NCBI GenBank assembly: GCA_028284945.1
Contig: JANQQJ010000023.1
Location: 168,011-232,010 of the forward strand
Direction of reading: 5' to 3'
DNA: 64,000 nucleotides
Source of the DNA: Alphaproteobacteria bacterium
GTDB lineage: Bacteria; Pseudomonadota; Alphaproteobacteria; SMXS01
How positions within the stretch are numbered: position 1 is the first letter of the stretch; each line of letters opens with the position of its first letter. Below, piece by piece: positions 11,100 through 19,951 of the stretch. The notes under the pieces are model-generated. The model made no database searches and was not told the origin of the DNA. It was given only the letters and a program-made list of their open reading frames with translations. The translations under genes were made by a program, and so were the position numbers.

Positions 11100-11657
11100 T
11101 CAGGCCGCCTGCGCCCCGTCCAGTCCGGTGCGGACCACCGGGAAGTCGATTTCCGTGTCGGCTACATGGTTGAAATAGTTGGTGAAGATGTTGAGCGCGA
11201 CGGCGGCAACGATCTCGGCAATCTCCTGATCGCTGACGCCAGCCTGGCGTACCTCGTCCAGATCGTCGTCATCGACCCGGCCCCGCGCTTCGACCAGCTT
11301 GCCGGCAAAGTCGAGGATCGCCGAGGTGCGCTCGTCCGAGGAATAACCTTCGAGGTTTTTCTCGATCTCCGCGCGGTCAATACCGGCACCTTTGCCAATG
11401 GCGCTGTGGGCAGAGGCGCAATAGTCGCACCCATTGATGCCGGCCACGGTCAGAGCGATCTTCTCATTCAGCTCAGCACCGAGGCTGGATTGGGCCAGAG
11501 CGCCGGACAGGCCGAGATAGCCCTCCAGCGCCGCGGGCGCGTTGGCAAATGTCCGCAACAGATTGGGGACGACGCCAAGTTTCTGGTGAACGGCGTCCAA
11601 AAGATCGGCTGTCTTTCCACTGGCATGGGCGGGGTCGATGGCGTTGAGGCGGGGCAT
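11100..11657 (-). CDS. Carboxymuconolactone decarboxylase-like / AhpD-family peroxidase
   Basis: This 185-residue protein has the AhpD-like core with the redox pair CDYCASAH near residue 86 and an upstream EKIALTVAGIN helix. Proteins of this type in front of TetR regulators often act as alkylhydroperoxidase-related oxidoreductases; the substrate is unknown. GGAG lies just ahead of ATG 11657, so the longer frame to 11750 is not used. It diverges from the TetR gene, with a TetR-like palindrome between them at 11728, so it is the probable target of that repressor. Confidence 0.88.
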   Translation of the reverse strand: MPRLNAIDPAHASGKTADLLDAVHQKLGVVPNLLRTFANAPAALEGYLGLSGALAQSSLGAELNEKIALTVAGINGCDYCASAHSAIGKGAGIDRAEIEKNLEGYSSDERTSAILDFAGKLVEARGRVDDDDLDEVRQAGVSDQEIAEIVAAVALNIFTNYFNHVADTEIDFPVVRTGLDGAQAA

Positions 11658-11727
11658 ATTTATTCTCCGGCGTTTGAGTGTCGTTAACGGGCTTGGTTCG
11701 GTGACCACTGCCCATGAACAGTGAAAT

Positions 11728-11745
11728 AAACAGATCGGTCTGTTT
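11728..11745. promoter_or_regulatory. TetR-type operator palindrome
   Basis: AAACAGA-TCGG-TCTGTTT has perfect 7-bp arms. It lies in the divergent space between the AhpD-like gene and the tetR gene. The sequence is of the acagaccgatctgt kind often found in front of TetR regulators. A related copy lies at 11822. Confidence 0.72.
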
Positions 11746-11821
11746 TTCAATATAGGGTGACGGATCAGTTCTGCAAAACACCATCGCAGAAATGCACGAA
11801 ACCGGTGATTGCCTCAATCCG

Positions 11822-11835
11822 TACAGATCGGTATA
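11822..11835. promoter_or_regulatory. Second, weaker copy of the TetR-type operator
   Basis: TACAGATCGGTATA repeats the left half and core of the 11728 palindrome and lies 12 bp before the tetR ATG. It would give autoregulation of the repressor. Confidence 0.5.
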
Positions 11836-11847
11836 GTTGCGATCGAT

Positions 11848-12414
11848 ATGGCCAGCTCAAAGCGAGACCACCTTGTCGAAACCGCGCTGACCCTGTTCTA
11901 TGAACAGGGCTTTCATGCAACCGGCATCGACACCATCCTGCGCGAAGCCGGCGTCGCCAAGATGACGCTTTATAATCACTTCAAGTCCAAGGACGAGTTG
12001 ATTGTCGCGGCGCTGGACCTTCATGATGCGCGGTTCCTGGAATGGTTTGCCCAACGTGTTGATGAACTGGCAGACGCCCCGCGGGACAAGTTGCTGGTGA
12101 TGTTCGACGTGCTGGAAGAGTGGTTTAACGGCGACGCGTTTAATGGCTGCGTCTTCATCAATGCGGCGGCTGAATATGGCAACTGCAACGACCCGGTACA
12201 CGAGGCTGCCGCCCGGCACAAAAGACTAACCTTCGATTACATCGTGGACATGGCGAAACAGGCTGGCTCGGTAGATCCGCGTGGCCTGGGCCAGCAATTG
12301 CTGCTGCTACAGGAAGGCGCGATCGTGGTCGCCCATGTGCTGGATGCGCCCATCGCAGCCCGGCAGGCAAAGCGTGCTGCGCAAACCCTCATCGATCAGG
12401 CGTTGGCCGGGTAA
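11848..12414 (+). CDS. TetR/AcrR-family transcriptional regulator
   Basis: This 188-residue protein has an N-terminal TetR helix-turn-helix (residues 10-55, with TGIDTILREAGVAKMTLYNHF-type features ending KSKDELI) and an alpha-helical ligand domain. The C-terminal part with CVFINAAAEYG resembles regulators of the YcdC/QacR-like C-terminal group. I chose ATG 11848 because the longer start at 11809 would place the second operator inside the coding region. Its last 108 bp overlap the converging DUF389 gene. Confidence 0.88.
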   Translation: MASSKRDHLVETALTLFYEQGFHATGIDTILREAGVAKMTLYNHFKSKDELIVAALDLHDARFLEWFAQRVDELADAPRDKLLVMFDVLEEWFNGDAFNGCVFINAAAEYGNCNDPVHEAAARHKRLTFDYIVDMAKQAGSVDPRGLGQQLLLLQEGAIVVAHVLDAPIAARQAKRAAQTLIDQALAG

Positions 12415-13401
12415 CTCATCACCGCGCCATGAGATCGCCAAAGCGATCAACACGAGCAAAACCGTCCAGACCGCAATATTGCGCCACACGAGGCGCCGCG
12501 AATCCCGCTGCTCGAATACGGTACGGGGGCCCAGGCCGCGCATTACGAAAACGACCTGTGCCGCCAGGTTGACGCAAATCACGTTAACCGCCAGCAGAAG
12601 GGCCGCGCCGATCGCATTGTCCCAGTTGCCGACGCCCACCATCATGCCGACCACCGCTGCGGGAGGCAGTAACGCGACAGCGACCATAACCCCGACGAGC
12701 GCTGAAGATACGCCAGTGGTTAAGGACAGCACCGCCGCCGCCCCCGATGCCAGGGCAATGGCAATCCCTTCGTAACCAACGGCTGTGCGAGCCATGATTT
12801 CCGGGCTGTTGAACACGCCGGTCCACACCCCACCGATCATCACGCTGATCGCGAGCGTGATGCTTAGCCCGACCGCGTTGCTTTTGAGCGCGAGAGACCG
12901 CAGCTCACGATCACCAACAGCCGATGCAAAGGCAAAGGCCAGATTGGGCCCCAGAAGCGGTGCGATCACCATCGCCCCGATCACGACAGCGACACTATCC
13001 GTAATCAGCCCAACGGCAGCGACGATGGTCGACAAAACGACAAGGACAATAAATGTCCGATCCAGCCGAGTGCCGGCCTTAACATCGCCATAGAGCTCTT
13101 CCCGGCTGGCCATGCGGCCGGCCGGCAATGTTGGTTTTTCCTCTGACTTTTCCGGTTCCGGCAGGGCCGCTTCCACGGGCAGGATGACCAGCCGCCAGCC
13201 TGTCGATCCAGATAGCGCCTTTTGGACACTATCGATCACGACCTGTTGATTCCCGGGTGTTACCAGAATGCGAATGGTCTGCCGGCCATCTTCACTGACG
13301 ACCCCGATATAGCAGTCTACCGCACCATGCTGTTCGGCGAGCGCGGTCAGCGTGTCGGCATGGCCCTCATCGAGATAGATTTCCAGCAGCCGGAGGGCCA
13401 T
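12307..13401 (-). CDS. DUF389 / TIGR00341-type multi-pass membrane protein
   Basis: This 364-residue protein has a soluble N-terminal ACT-like portion (residues 1-75), a linker rich in Pro/Glu, then about seven membrane helices from residue 110 on. The family hallmark is ITDSVAVVIGAMVIAPLLGPNLAFAFA-like sequence here spanning about 132-158. Function in the family is unknown. The last 36 residues run antisense to the end of tetR, so the C-terminus may be a lineage-specific extension. The SDR gene lies 18 bp upstream on the same strand, so they may be co-transcribed. Confidence 0.85.
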   Translation of the reverse strand: MALRLLEIYLDEGHADTLTALAEQHGAVDCYIGVVSEDGRQTIRILVTPGNQQVVIDSVQKALSGSTGWRLVILPVEAALPEPEKSEEKPTLPAGRMASREELYGDVKAGTRLDRTFIVLVVLSTIVAAVGLITDSVAVVIGAMVIAPLLGPNLAFAFASAVGDRELRSLALKSNAVGLSITLAISVMIGGVWTGVFNSPEIMARTAVGYEGIAIALASGAAAVLSLTTGVSSALVGVMVAVALLPPAAVVGMMVGVGNWDNAIGAALLLAVNVICVNLAAQVVFVMRGLGPRTVFEQRDSRRLVWRNIAVWTVLLVLIALAISWRGDELPGQRLIDEGLRSTLCLPGCDGRIQHMGDHDRAFL

Positions 13402-13419
13402 GTCCGTCCCCCGCCCCGA

Positions 13420-14346
13420 CTATCCGCCGGTCGCCTTGGCGGTCAACTCGGCATTCTTTTGAGCCTGCTCGCCATTGTGGTTCAACACGACAGCGCCATC
13501 CATATTGGCGATCTGCTCGTAATTGGCCGCGACGTCTTCGACGGTCATATCATCGCCGAGATAGAGCCCCGGGCTTTCCATCATTGCCGCCCGCGCGACC
13601 GTGCCGCCACCGGCGCTGAGGATGATGCCGGTTGGCGCATCCTCGCTGACCAGGAAAACTGCTGCCGGCGTCGCCTTTTCAGGCGCGATACGGGCGGCAA
13701 TTTCTTTCGCCTGATCTTCGGGCACCGGATTCAGGCCCGCCGTCATCCGCGTCCAGGCAATCGGCGCGAGTGTATTGACCCGGATATTGTCCTTGGCGCC
13801 TTCCATCTTCAGCGAATGCATGAAGCCATAAAGCGCCGCCTTGGCCGCGCCATAGTTGGTCTGGCCAAAGTTGCCATAAAGGCCGGTGACCGACGTGGTC
13901 ATCAACAGGCGGCCATATTGCTGCTGCTTCATAATCGGCCACACCGCATGGGTGCACATGACCGAACCCATCAGGTGCACATCAAGCACGGCGCGGAAAT
14001 CCGCCAGATCCATCTTGCCGAAGCTCTTGTCGCGCAAAATGCCTGCATTGTTGATCAGGACATCAATTCTGCCGAACGCGTCCATGGTCTGCGCCACCAG
14101 CCCAGCCACACCATCAGCATCTGAAACGCTGGCGCCATTGGCTATGGCCGTACCACCCATCGCTTCGATTTCCGCAACAACGGCGTCTGCGGACTCACTC
14201 GACCCGCCGGATCCGTCCATCGCAGCGCCCAGATCATTGATCACCAGCTTGGCGCCGCGCCGCGCCAGCTCAAGTGCGTGCGCGCGGCCCAATCCACCGC
14301 CCGCACCGGTTACGATGGCTACTTTATCTGTAAAGTCGATCGCCAT
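13420..14346 (-). CDS. Short-chain dehydrogenase/reductase, MFE-2-like hydroxyacyl-CoA dehydrogenase type
   Basis: This 308-residue Rossmann enzyme has the cofactor loop TGAGGGLGRAHA, NNAGILRD, an active-site Ser in TSVTGLYGN and Tyr-Lys in NYGAAKAAL. The insertion after INDLGA and the sequence DKSFGKM resemble the (3R)-hydroxyacyl-CoA dehydrogenase domain of peroxisomal multifunctional enzyme type 2. A role in fatty-acid or steroid side-chain oxidation is possible, but the substrate cannot be read from the sequence. Confidence 0.9.
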   Translation of the reverse strand: MAIDFTDKVAIVTGAGGGLGRAHALELARRGAKLVINDLGAAMDGSGGSSESADAVVAEIEAMGGTAIANGASVSDADGVAGLVAQTMDAFGRIDVLINNAGILRDKSFGKMDLADFRAVLDVHLMGSVMCTHAVWPIMKQQQYGRLLMTTSVTGLYGNFGQTNYGAAKAALYGFMHSLKMEGAKDNIRVNTLAPIAWTRMTAGLNPVPEDQAKEIAARIAPEKATPAAVFLVSEDAPTGIILSAGGGTVARAAMMESPGLYLGDDMTVEDVAANYEQIANMDGAVVLNHNGEQAQKNAELTAKATGG

Positions 14347-14537
14347 GGATCGCCCCCTCTTTGATTTGTCTTGTGTTGCGCCATTGTTAACACTGCGCCT
14401 GCGCGGTCAACGCCAAAACCGTGCCCGTTGCGATAGAATCAGCCCTCACACCGGGCTCTCGGAAAGGTTATTGGCGCGCGATGGGATATAGTTTCTAGGC
14501 TAAGCCGCAGAGAAGGGAACAGGTAGGAGTTGCTGTG

Positions 14538-16055
14538 ATGTTCGAATCCGAAACCCTGCGCGAGGTCATGAGCGTTGCCGACTTCATGGCAACGCTGTTT
14601 ATCATTGTGGTCGGTATCGCCATTTTGTTCCTGATCGGGGTCGCAATCGTCGACCTGACCCAGCGAAAACATGCAATCCGGCACAATTATCCGGTCATCG
14701 GTCACCTTCGCTACTTCTTCGAATCCCTGGGCCACTTCTTCCGTCAGTACTTTTTTGCCCTGGACCACGAGGAACTGCCCTTTAACCGCGCGCAGCGCAC
14801 CTGGATCTACCGGGCATCCAAGGATGTCGACAGCACCCTGGCCTTCGGCTCCACCGCGCCGTTGGGAGAGCCCGGAACGGTCTATTTTGTCAACTGCCCG
14901 TTCCCTCATCTCGATGAAGACACCGCAGAGCCCGGCCCTGTCACAATCGGGCCGTTCTGTGACAAGCCCTATACGACGGCCAGCCTGTTCAACATCTCAG
15001 GCATGAGCTATGGCGCGATCTCAAAACCGGCTGTCATCGCCCTGTCCAACGGCGCGCGCATGGCCGGCGCTTGGCTGAACACCGGCGAAGGCGGGCTGTC
15101 TCCCTTCCATCTGGAGGGGGGCGCGGACATCGTGTTTCAGATCGGCACCGCAAAATATGGCGTGCGCGACGAACACGGCGGACTGAGCGACGAAAAATTG
15201 CGGCAGGTCGCCCAGCATGAGCAACTTCGCATGTTCGAAATCAAGCTCAGTCAGGGCGCCAAGCCCGGCAAAGGCGGCATCCTGCCCGGGGTCAAGGTTT
15301 CAGAAGAAATTGCAGCCATCCGGGGCATCAAACCGGGCGAAGATTCCATCAGCCCCAACCGCCATCCGGAAACCGAAACCGTCGGTGACATTCTGGACAT
15401 GGTGGACAGGATCAGGCGCGCCACCGGCAAACCGGTCGGGTTCAAGACGGTAATCGGCGCCTATGGCTGGCTGGAGGAACTTTGCCAGGAAGTGGTAAAG
15501 CGCGGTCCGGAATCAGCGCCTGACTTCATCACCGTAGACAGTGCAGATGGCGGCACGGGCGCCGCACCCAAGCCGCTGATGGATTATGTCGGGATGCCGA
15601 TTCGTGAAAGCCTGCCACTCGCGGTCGACATCAGAAACCGATACGGACTGAAGGACCGGATCAGGATCATTGCCTCAGGCAAGCTGGTGAATCCGTCCGA
15701 TGTTGCCTGGGCCCTTTGCGCGGGTGCAGACTTTGTCGCATCAGCGCGAGGCTTCATGTTCTCCCTGGGCTGCATCCAGGCGCTCAAATGCAACAAGAAC
15801 ACCTGCCCCACCGGGATCACGACCCATCAGCCCCGCCTGCAGGCGGGGCTGGACCCGGAAGACAAAGCCGTCCGCGTCGCACAGTACATCAAGAACATGG
15901 TTCACGAGGTCGGGATTATCGCCCATTCCTGCGGTGTGCCCGAGCCCCGGCGGCTGAAGCGATTCCATGCGCGTATTGTCTGTGAAGATGGACGGTCGCG
16001 GCCGCTCGATGAAATCTACCCCAATGAGGGGCTTCAGCAGCAGGCCGCCGAATGA
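14538..16055 (+). CDS. FMN-binding glutamate-synthase-like protein with N-terminal membrane helix
   Basis: This 505-residue protein is the stand-alone FMN/Fe-S barrel of glutamate synthase (GltB central domain). Residues 15-45 form one membrane helix (MATLFIIVVGIAILFLIGV). The barrel has ISGMSYGAISKPA, GEGGLSPFH, a glutamate-site SADGGTGAAPKP segment and the [3Fe-4S] cysteines in CIQALKCNKNTC. There is no amidotransferase domain, so it cannot use glutamine by itself. A GTG three bases earlier is possible; GTAGGAG supports this region as the start. The physiological partner is unknown. Confidence 0.9.
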   Translation: MFESETLREVMSVADFMATLFIIVVGIAILFLIGVAIVDLTQRKHAIRHNYPVIGHLRYFFESLGHFFRQYFFALDHEELPFNRAQRTWIYRASKDVDSTLAFGSTAPLGEPGTVYFVNCPFPHLDEDTAEPGPVTIGPFCDKPYTTASLFNISGMSYGAISKPAVIALSNGARMAGAWLNTGEGGLSPFHLEGGADIVFQIGTAKYGVRDEHGGLSDEKLRQVAQHEQLRMFEIKLSQGAKPGKGGILPGVKVSEEIAAIRGIKPGEDSISPNRHPETETVGDILDMVDRIRRATGKPVGFKTVIGAYGWLEELCQEVVKRGPESAPDFITVDSADGGTGAAPKPLMDYVGMPIRESLPLAVDIRNRYGLKDRIRIIASGKLVNPSDVAWALCAGADFVASARGFMFSLGCIQALKCNKNTCPTGITTHQPRLQAGLDPEDKAVRVAQYIKNMVHEVGIIAHSCGVPEPRRLKRFHARIVCEDGRSRPLDEIYPNEGLQQQAAE

Positions 16056-16113
16056 GCGTTATTGCAGGCCCCGACTTCGAAGGGCATAAGGCAGGCGACG
16101 ACTTTCAGGAGAA

Positions 16114-16746
16114 ATGACGATGAAATTGTATAATTTCGAAATGGCGCCCAATGCGCGCCGGGTCCGCGTTTTTGTCGCCGAAAAGGGCCTGGATATCCCG
16201 ATGCAGGACGTCGACCTGGGCAGCCGCGCACAGCTCAACGACGACTACATGGCGACCAATCCGATGGCCGAAGTACCCTCGCTGGAACTGGACGACGGGA
16301 CGATCATCACCGAAAGCACAGCGATCTGCCGCTATCTGGAAGAAGTCTTCCCGGATCCGCCCCTGATGGGCCGCAATCCGCTGGAAAAAGCGCAAGTGAT
16401 GATGTGGGACCGCCGGGTCGAACAGCACGGTTTCGCGGCCGTCGCTGAAGGCTTTCGCAATCTGAACCCGTTCTTTGAGAACCGGGCTTTGACCGGCCCC
16501 GTTGACTACGAACAAATCCCCGCGCTCGGTGAGCGCGGCAAAGCACGTTTTCCGCAATTCCTCGATATGCTGGAAAAACGTCTCGCCGAGAGCGAATTCA
16601 TCGCAGGCGACCGCTATTCCATCGCCGACATCACCGCCCTGGTCACCATCGATTTCTCTCGCACCATCAAGGGCGAGATCGGCGACCGGTCACATGTTCA
16701 ACGATGGAATGAGGCCGTCTCAAGCCGGGAGAGTGCCCAGGCCTGA
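16114..16746 (+). CDS. Glutathione S-transferase family protein
   Basis: This 210-residue protein has a thioredoxin-like N-terminal domain (KLYNFEMAPNARRVRVF, TNPMAEVPSLELDDG with the cis-Pro, ESTAICRYLEE) and an all-helical C-terminal domain with RYSIADITALVTIDF. These are typical for cytosolic GSTs of the theta/beta-like bacterial group. ATG 16114 or 16120 could start it; AGGAG at 16108 supports 16114 or 16120 equally. It ends exactly where the converging PEP-CTERM gene ends. Confidence 0.92.
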   Translation: MTMKLYNFEMAPNARRVRVFVAEKGLDIPMQDVDLGSRAQLNDDYMATNPMAEVPSLELDDGTIITESTAICRYLEEVFPDPPLMGRNPLEKAQVMMWDRRVEQHGFAAVAEGFRNLNPFFENRALTGPVDYEQIPALGERGKARFPQFLDMLEKRLAESEFIAGDRYSIADITALVTIDFSRTIKGEIGDRSHVQRWNEAVSSRESAQA

Positions 16747-17718
16747 TCAGGTTTGCAGTCGACGGCGTTTACGAATGAGGATCAGACCGCCCAGCCCGAA
16801 GCCCAACAGAGCAGCAGCTCCCGGCTCGGGAACCCCGATACCCAGAAAATCGATCCCGTCGAGCGCGCTGGTCTCCAACCCGCCAACATCAAGCGCCCGG
16901 CTGGCGCCGATAATGATGAAGTCAGCCGTCGACAGAAGGCTCTTGTCCTGGTTTGCCGCGATCGTGATCAGAAGAGCGTCCTCGTCGGACCACGTCGAGC
17001 CATTGTTGCTGGCAGAACCATATTGGAAATTCCCGGCCAGGCCATCAGGGCCAAAGGTGAAGCCTTGAAGGTCCGAACCATTCAGCAGGTTGGCCGGATC
17101 ATCGAGAAAGAACGACACATCCGTCACGGTCCCGCTCCCGTTGAATGTCAGCAGGACCAAGTCTTCCCGATCGACATCAATACCGCCGGGAATCAATCCT
17201 GGCGCCAGCCCATTATGGTCCCGGTCGAATGACACCAGGACCTGGTTGTCGCTGAATCTATGCACCGCATCGACGTCGAGATTTCGATTTCCACCGCCGC
17301 CGGTGGTCGGTGTAATTGATGTTACGTCAACCAAGAGGCTCGTCGTCAGACCGCCTCCCGAGTTGTCGATGACAACTATATCTTCATCCTGAACCGCCCC
17401 CGATGGCAGGGTCTCGTTTCGCTTGAACGAAACAAGATACTCATCGCCGCCCAACACATCGACCGCATCGAGATTCAGCCCGCCGGCAAGCGCCTCTAAC
17501 GGCGTTACATCGAGCGCGATACTCAGGGATTCAGGAACGCCTACCGGGTCGAGAACATTATTGATCGTAATAATGTCCTCATTGCGTGCGAGCCCATCCG
17601 TTGTTGTCGCATTATTATTAAAGTTACCGAAGAATTGCAGCGCGCCGGCAGGCGTTGCCGCAAAAGCCGCGCCGAGAATGCCGAATACCAGGATGAAAGG
17701 GCGCACACGCCAACACAC
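16747..17718 (-). CDS. Exported protein with PEP-CTERM sorting signal
   Basis: The C-terminus has the three-part PEP-CTERM signal: VPEPG, a membrane helix (AAALLGFGLGGLILI), and the basic tail RKRRRLQT. Such proteins are processed by an exosortase and usually reach the surface or exopolysaccharide. A signal peptide (FILVFGILGAAFAATPAGA) lies at the N-terminus. The body (about 290 residues) has repeated DED/VDxxxL stretches and reads like a beta-rich repeat protein (LDAVDVLGGDEYLVSF and LDVDAVHRFSDNQVLVSF align with each other). There is no ATG; GTG 17718 is my choice, a TTG at 17847 or GTG 17706 is possible. No exosortase gene is in the window. Confidence 0.75.
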   Translation of the reverse strand: MCWRVRPFILVFGILGAAFAATPAGALQFFGNFNNNATTTDGLARNEDIITINNVLDPVGVPESLSIALDVTPLEALAGGLNLDAVDVLGGDEYLVSFKRNETLPSGAVQDEDIVVIDNSGGGLTTSLLVDVTSITPTTGGGGNRNLDVDAVHRFSDNQVLVSFDRDHNGLAPGLIPGGIDVDREDLVLLTFNGSGTVTDVSFFLDDPANLLNGSDLQGFTFGPDGLAGNFQYGSASNNGSTWSDEDALLITIAANQDKSLLSTADFIIIGASRALDVGGLETSALDGIDFLGIGVPEPGAAALLGFGLGGLILIRKRRRLQT

Positions 17719-18076
17719 ACTTGAAAAATCAAGCGTAAAGGCAGGCGCGCCAAAGGCGGCCTGTCTTGCGTTACAATGTTGAGCCTCGACCAGAACAGTT
17801 ACCTGTAAGTTTCGACAGTCACTCGAGTAAATAGCCCGAACAACCAAGAGGTTCCTAAAATTATTTAATTAATAAAATTCGAACTATTACCCGCGGCGTA
17901 TAATCAGCCCGCAATACGGCTGGTTTTCCGAACAGTGCTCTGACTTACGCAAGAAAAAATCCCATGGATCACAAAGATTGTCTGTCACAGCCAGGGGCTT
18001 ACGCGCCGCGCCATCGGATGATCTATACTGCGACGATCTTTACCGGGGGAAACAGTGAACGGAATTGGCTGACGTC
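17719..18076. other. Intergenic region, PEP-CTERM gene to modE-like gene
   Basis: The 358 bp hold the upstream region of both divergent genes, including an AT-rich stretch around 17850-17885. The reading frame of the PEP-CTERM gene stays open to 17847. I see no clear operator, terminator or RNA gene. Confidence 0.5.
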
Positions 18077-18433
18077 ATGAGCAATCGGCAGACCAGGTCA
18101 AAAATCAGCCTTCGGGTTATGCATGGAGATAGTATTGCCATCGGACCCGGCAAGGCAGACCTGCTGGAAGGTATCCGCGATACCGGCTCTATTGCCGCGG
18201 CCGGGCGGGCGATGCAGATGAGCTACAAGCGGGCCTGGCTTTTGGTCGACACCATGAACGCGTGTTTCAAGGAGCCGCTGGTCCTAACCAGCAAGGGCGG
18301 CGCAAGCCGTGGTGGCGCTGAACTAACGGCCCTGGGCGAAGACGTCCTGAAGCGATTCAGAGCGATGCAAAAGACCGTGGAAGCCTCGGTCGAGTGTGAA
18401 ATGGACGCCCTCGTAGACCTACTCGCTGACTGA
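18077..18433 (+). CDS. ModE-like winged-helix regulator lacking molybdate-binding domain
   Basis: This 118-residue protein matches the N-terminal DNA-binding domain of ModE (IGPGKADLLEGIRDTGSIAAAGRAMQMSYKRAW, with the recognition helix YKRAWLLVDTMN, then a GGASRGGAELT wing). It has no C-terminal Mop/TOBE domains, so molybdate sensing must be indirect or absent. Its position just before modABC suggests it regulates molybdate uptake. I chose ATG 18077; a TTG at 18065 is also in frame. Confidence 0.85.
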   Translation: MSNRQTRSKISLRVMHGDSIAIGPGKADLLEGIRDTGSIAAAGRAMQMSYKRAWLLVDTMNACFKEPLVLTSKGGASRGGAELTALGEDVLKRFRAMQKTVEASVECEMDALVDLLAD

Positions 18434-18479
18434 TCGAGCGCTTAACGGTCTTGAGTCACGGGAAGTGAGTGGCTAGTTT

Positions 18480-18503
18480 CGATATGTTTTGTGGAATATA
18501 TCG
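18480..18503. promoter_or_regulatory. Putative molybdate (ModE-type) box before modA
   Basis: CGATAT (18480-18485) and ATATCG (18498-18503) are inverted with 12 bases between them, like the AT-rich dyad of ModE sites. It lies between the modE-like gene and modA and overlaps the most upstream possible modA start. Confidence 0.5.
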
Positions 18504-19280
18504 GAAATATCCTGCACCGGCCTCCGTCGGTTGATCGCTGCGGCGCTTGTCGTCCTGACCGTGTCAGGGGCGCCCGCCAGCGCGGCGGACGCGTTAATTG
18601 CGGTCGCGACCAACTTTGCCGAGCCGATGGAGTTACTTGAAGCCGACTTCGAGAACCGATCTGGCCACGCCATCACCGTTGCGCCGGGGTCAACGGGAAA
18701 ACTCTATGGCCAGATCGTCCAGGGCGCCCCCTTCGACATCCTGCTGGCCGCCGATATGGAACGACCAAGGCGGCTTGAAGATGAAGGTCACGCGGTTACG
18801 GGGTCGCGCTTCACCTATGCGATCGGCCGCCTGACCCTGTGGAGCGCGGATAGATCCCTGATCCCTGAGGATGGACTCACAGTTCTCCATTCAGGCGGAT
18901 TCCGGTCCCTCGCTATCGCCAATCCGGACCTGGCGCCCTATGGCGCCGCCGCGCTTGAAACCCTCGCCAAGTATGGGCTTCAGGACGCGCTTTCAGAAAA
19001 ACTGGTCAGAGGGCAGAACGCCGGACAGGCCTTTGCCCTGGTCGCCACGGGCAACGCCGAACTCGGACTGGTCGCTCTGTCCTCCGTGCTGAGCACCCGC
19101 AACGCCATCAAAGGCAGCCGCTGGGATGTGCCCGCAGGAGACCACGAACCGATTGCACAGGATGCCGTACTGTTGGCCCGCGCCGCCGACAATCCGGCCG
19201 CCCGCGATTTCATGGCATATCTGCGGTCTGAAGGTGCGCGCGAGATCATCGCCCGGTTCGGATATGGGGTCAGTCCGTAA
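18489..19280 (+). CDS. modA: Molybdate ABC transporter substrate-binding protein
   Basis: This protein of up to 263 residues has a signal peptide (LRRLIAAALVVLTVSG, ending SAADA). The periplasmic-binding fold follows, with LIAVATNFAEPMELLEADF, VAPGSTGKLYGQIVQGAPFDILLAAD and NAGQAFALVATGNAELGLV. Those loops place the oxyanion ligands. No ATG is available. TTG 18489 or TTG 18531 are candidates; the second leaves the 18480 palindrome outside the gene and still keeps the signal peptide. Its TAA overlaps the modB ATG (TAATG). Confidence 0.9.
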   Translation: MWNISEISCTGLRRLIAAALVVLTVSGAPASAADALIAVATNFAEPMELLEADFENRSGHAITVAPGSTGKLYGQIVQGAPFDILLAADMERPRRLEDEGHAVTGSRFTYAIGRLTLWSADRSLIPEDGLTVLHSGGFRSLAIANPDLAPYGAAALETLAKYGLQDALSEKLVRGQNAGQAFALVATGNAELGLVALSSVLSTRNAIKGSRWDVPAGDHEPIAQDAVLLARAADNPAARDFMAYLRSEGAREIIARFGYGVSP

Positions 19281-19951
19281 TGCTCGATTGGGGACCCATA
19301 TTACTGACGGCCAAGCTGGCCGCCGTGACCACGTTGGTCCTGCTCGTTCTTGGCGTACCCATGGCATGGTGGCTGGCGACGACACGCAGCAGGCTGAAAC
19401 CCTTCCTGGAGGCCTTTACCGCGCTGCCCCTTGTGTTGCCGCCCACTGTATTGGGGTTCTACCTGCTGATCCTGTTAAGCCCTGCGTCGACATTTGGCGG
19501 CTTCTGGGTCGACGTCATCGGGACCACACTGACGTTCTCGTTCATCGGGCTGGTCATCGCATCGGTGTTTTACTCGCTGCCCTTCATGGTTCAACCGTTG
19601 CAGACCGCCTTTGAGGCTGTGGGGCGCGGGCCGATGGAAGCAGCAGCCAGCCTGGGCGCCACACGCCTCGACGCGTTCTTTACCGTCGCGGTTCCTTTAT
19701 CCCTGCGCGGTTTCGTTTCAGCCTGCGTCCTGACCTTCGCGCACACTGTCGGCGAGTTTGGTGTCGTGCTGATGGTCGGCGGCAACATTCCGGGGCGAAC
19801 ACAGGTGATCTCCATCGCCATCTACGAACATGTCGAGACACTGCGCTATGCCGAAGCCCACATGCTGTCGGCCGGTCTACTGGTTTTCTCGTTCGCGGTG
19901 CTCCTTCTGGTCTATAGCATCAATCGACGGTTCCCGATCCATGCCGGATAG
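19280..19951 (+). CDS. modB: Molybdate ABC transporter permease
   Basis: This 223-residue inner-membrane protein has five or six helices and the permease coupling (EAA) motif EAAASLGATRLDAFF in the loop before the last helices, followed by HTVGEFGVVLMVGG. It is coupled to modA by TAATG and overlaps modC by 11 bp. It forms the channel of the molybdate importer. Confidence 0.94.
   Translation: MLDWGPILLTAKLAAVTTLVLLVLGVPMAWWLATTRSRLKPFLEAFTALPLVLPPTVLGFYLLILLSPASTFGGFWVDVIGTTLTFSFIGLVIASVFYSLPFMVQPLQTAFEAVGRGPMEAAASLGATRLDAFFTVAVPLSLRGFVSACVLTFAHTVGEFGVVLMVGGNIPGRTQVISIAIYEHVETLRYAEAHMLSAGLLVFSFAVLLLVYSINRRFPIHAG

Noticed and set aside
17848..18064. tRNA or small RNA gene in the gap before the ModE-like gene
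   Set aside because: No cloverleaf or terminator-bounded structure was visible.
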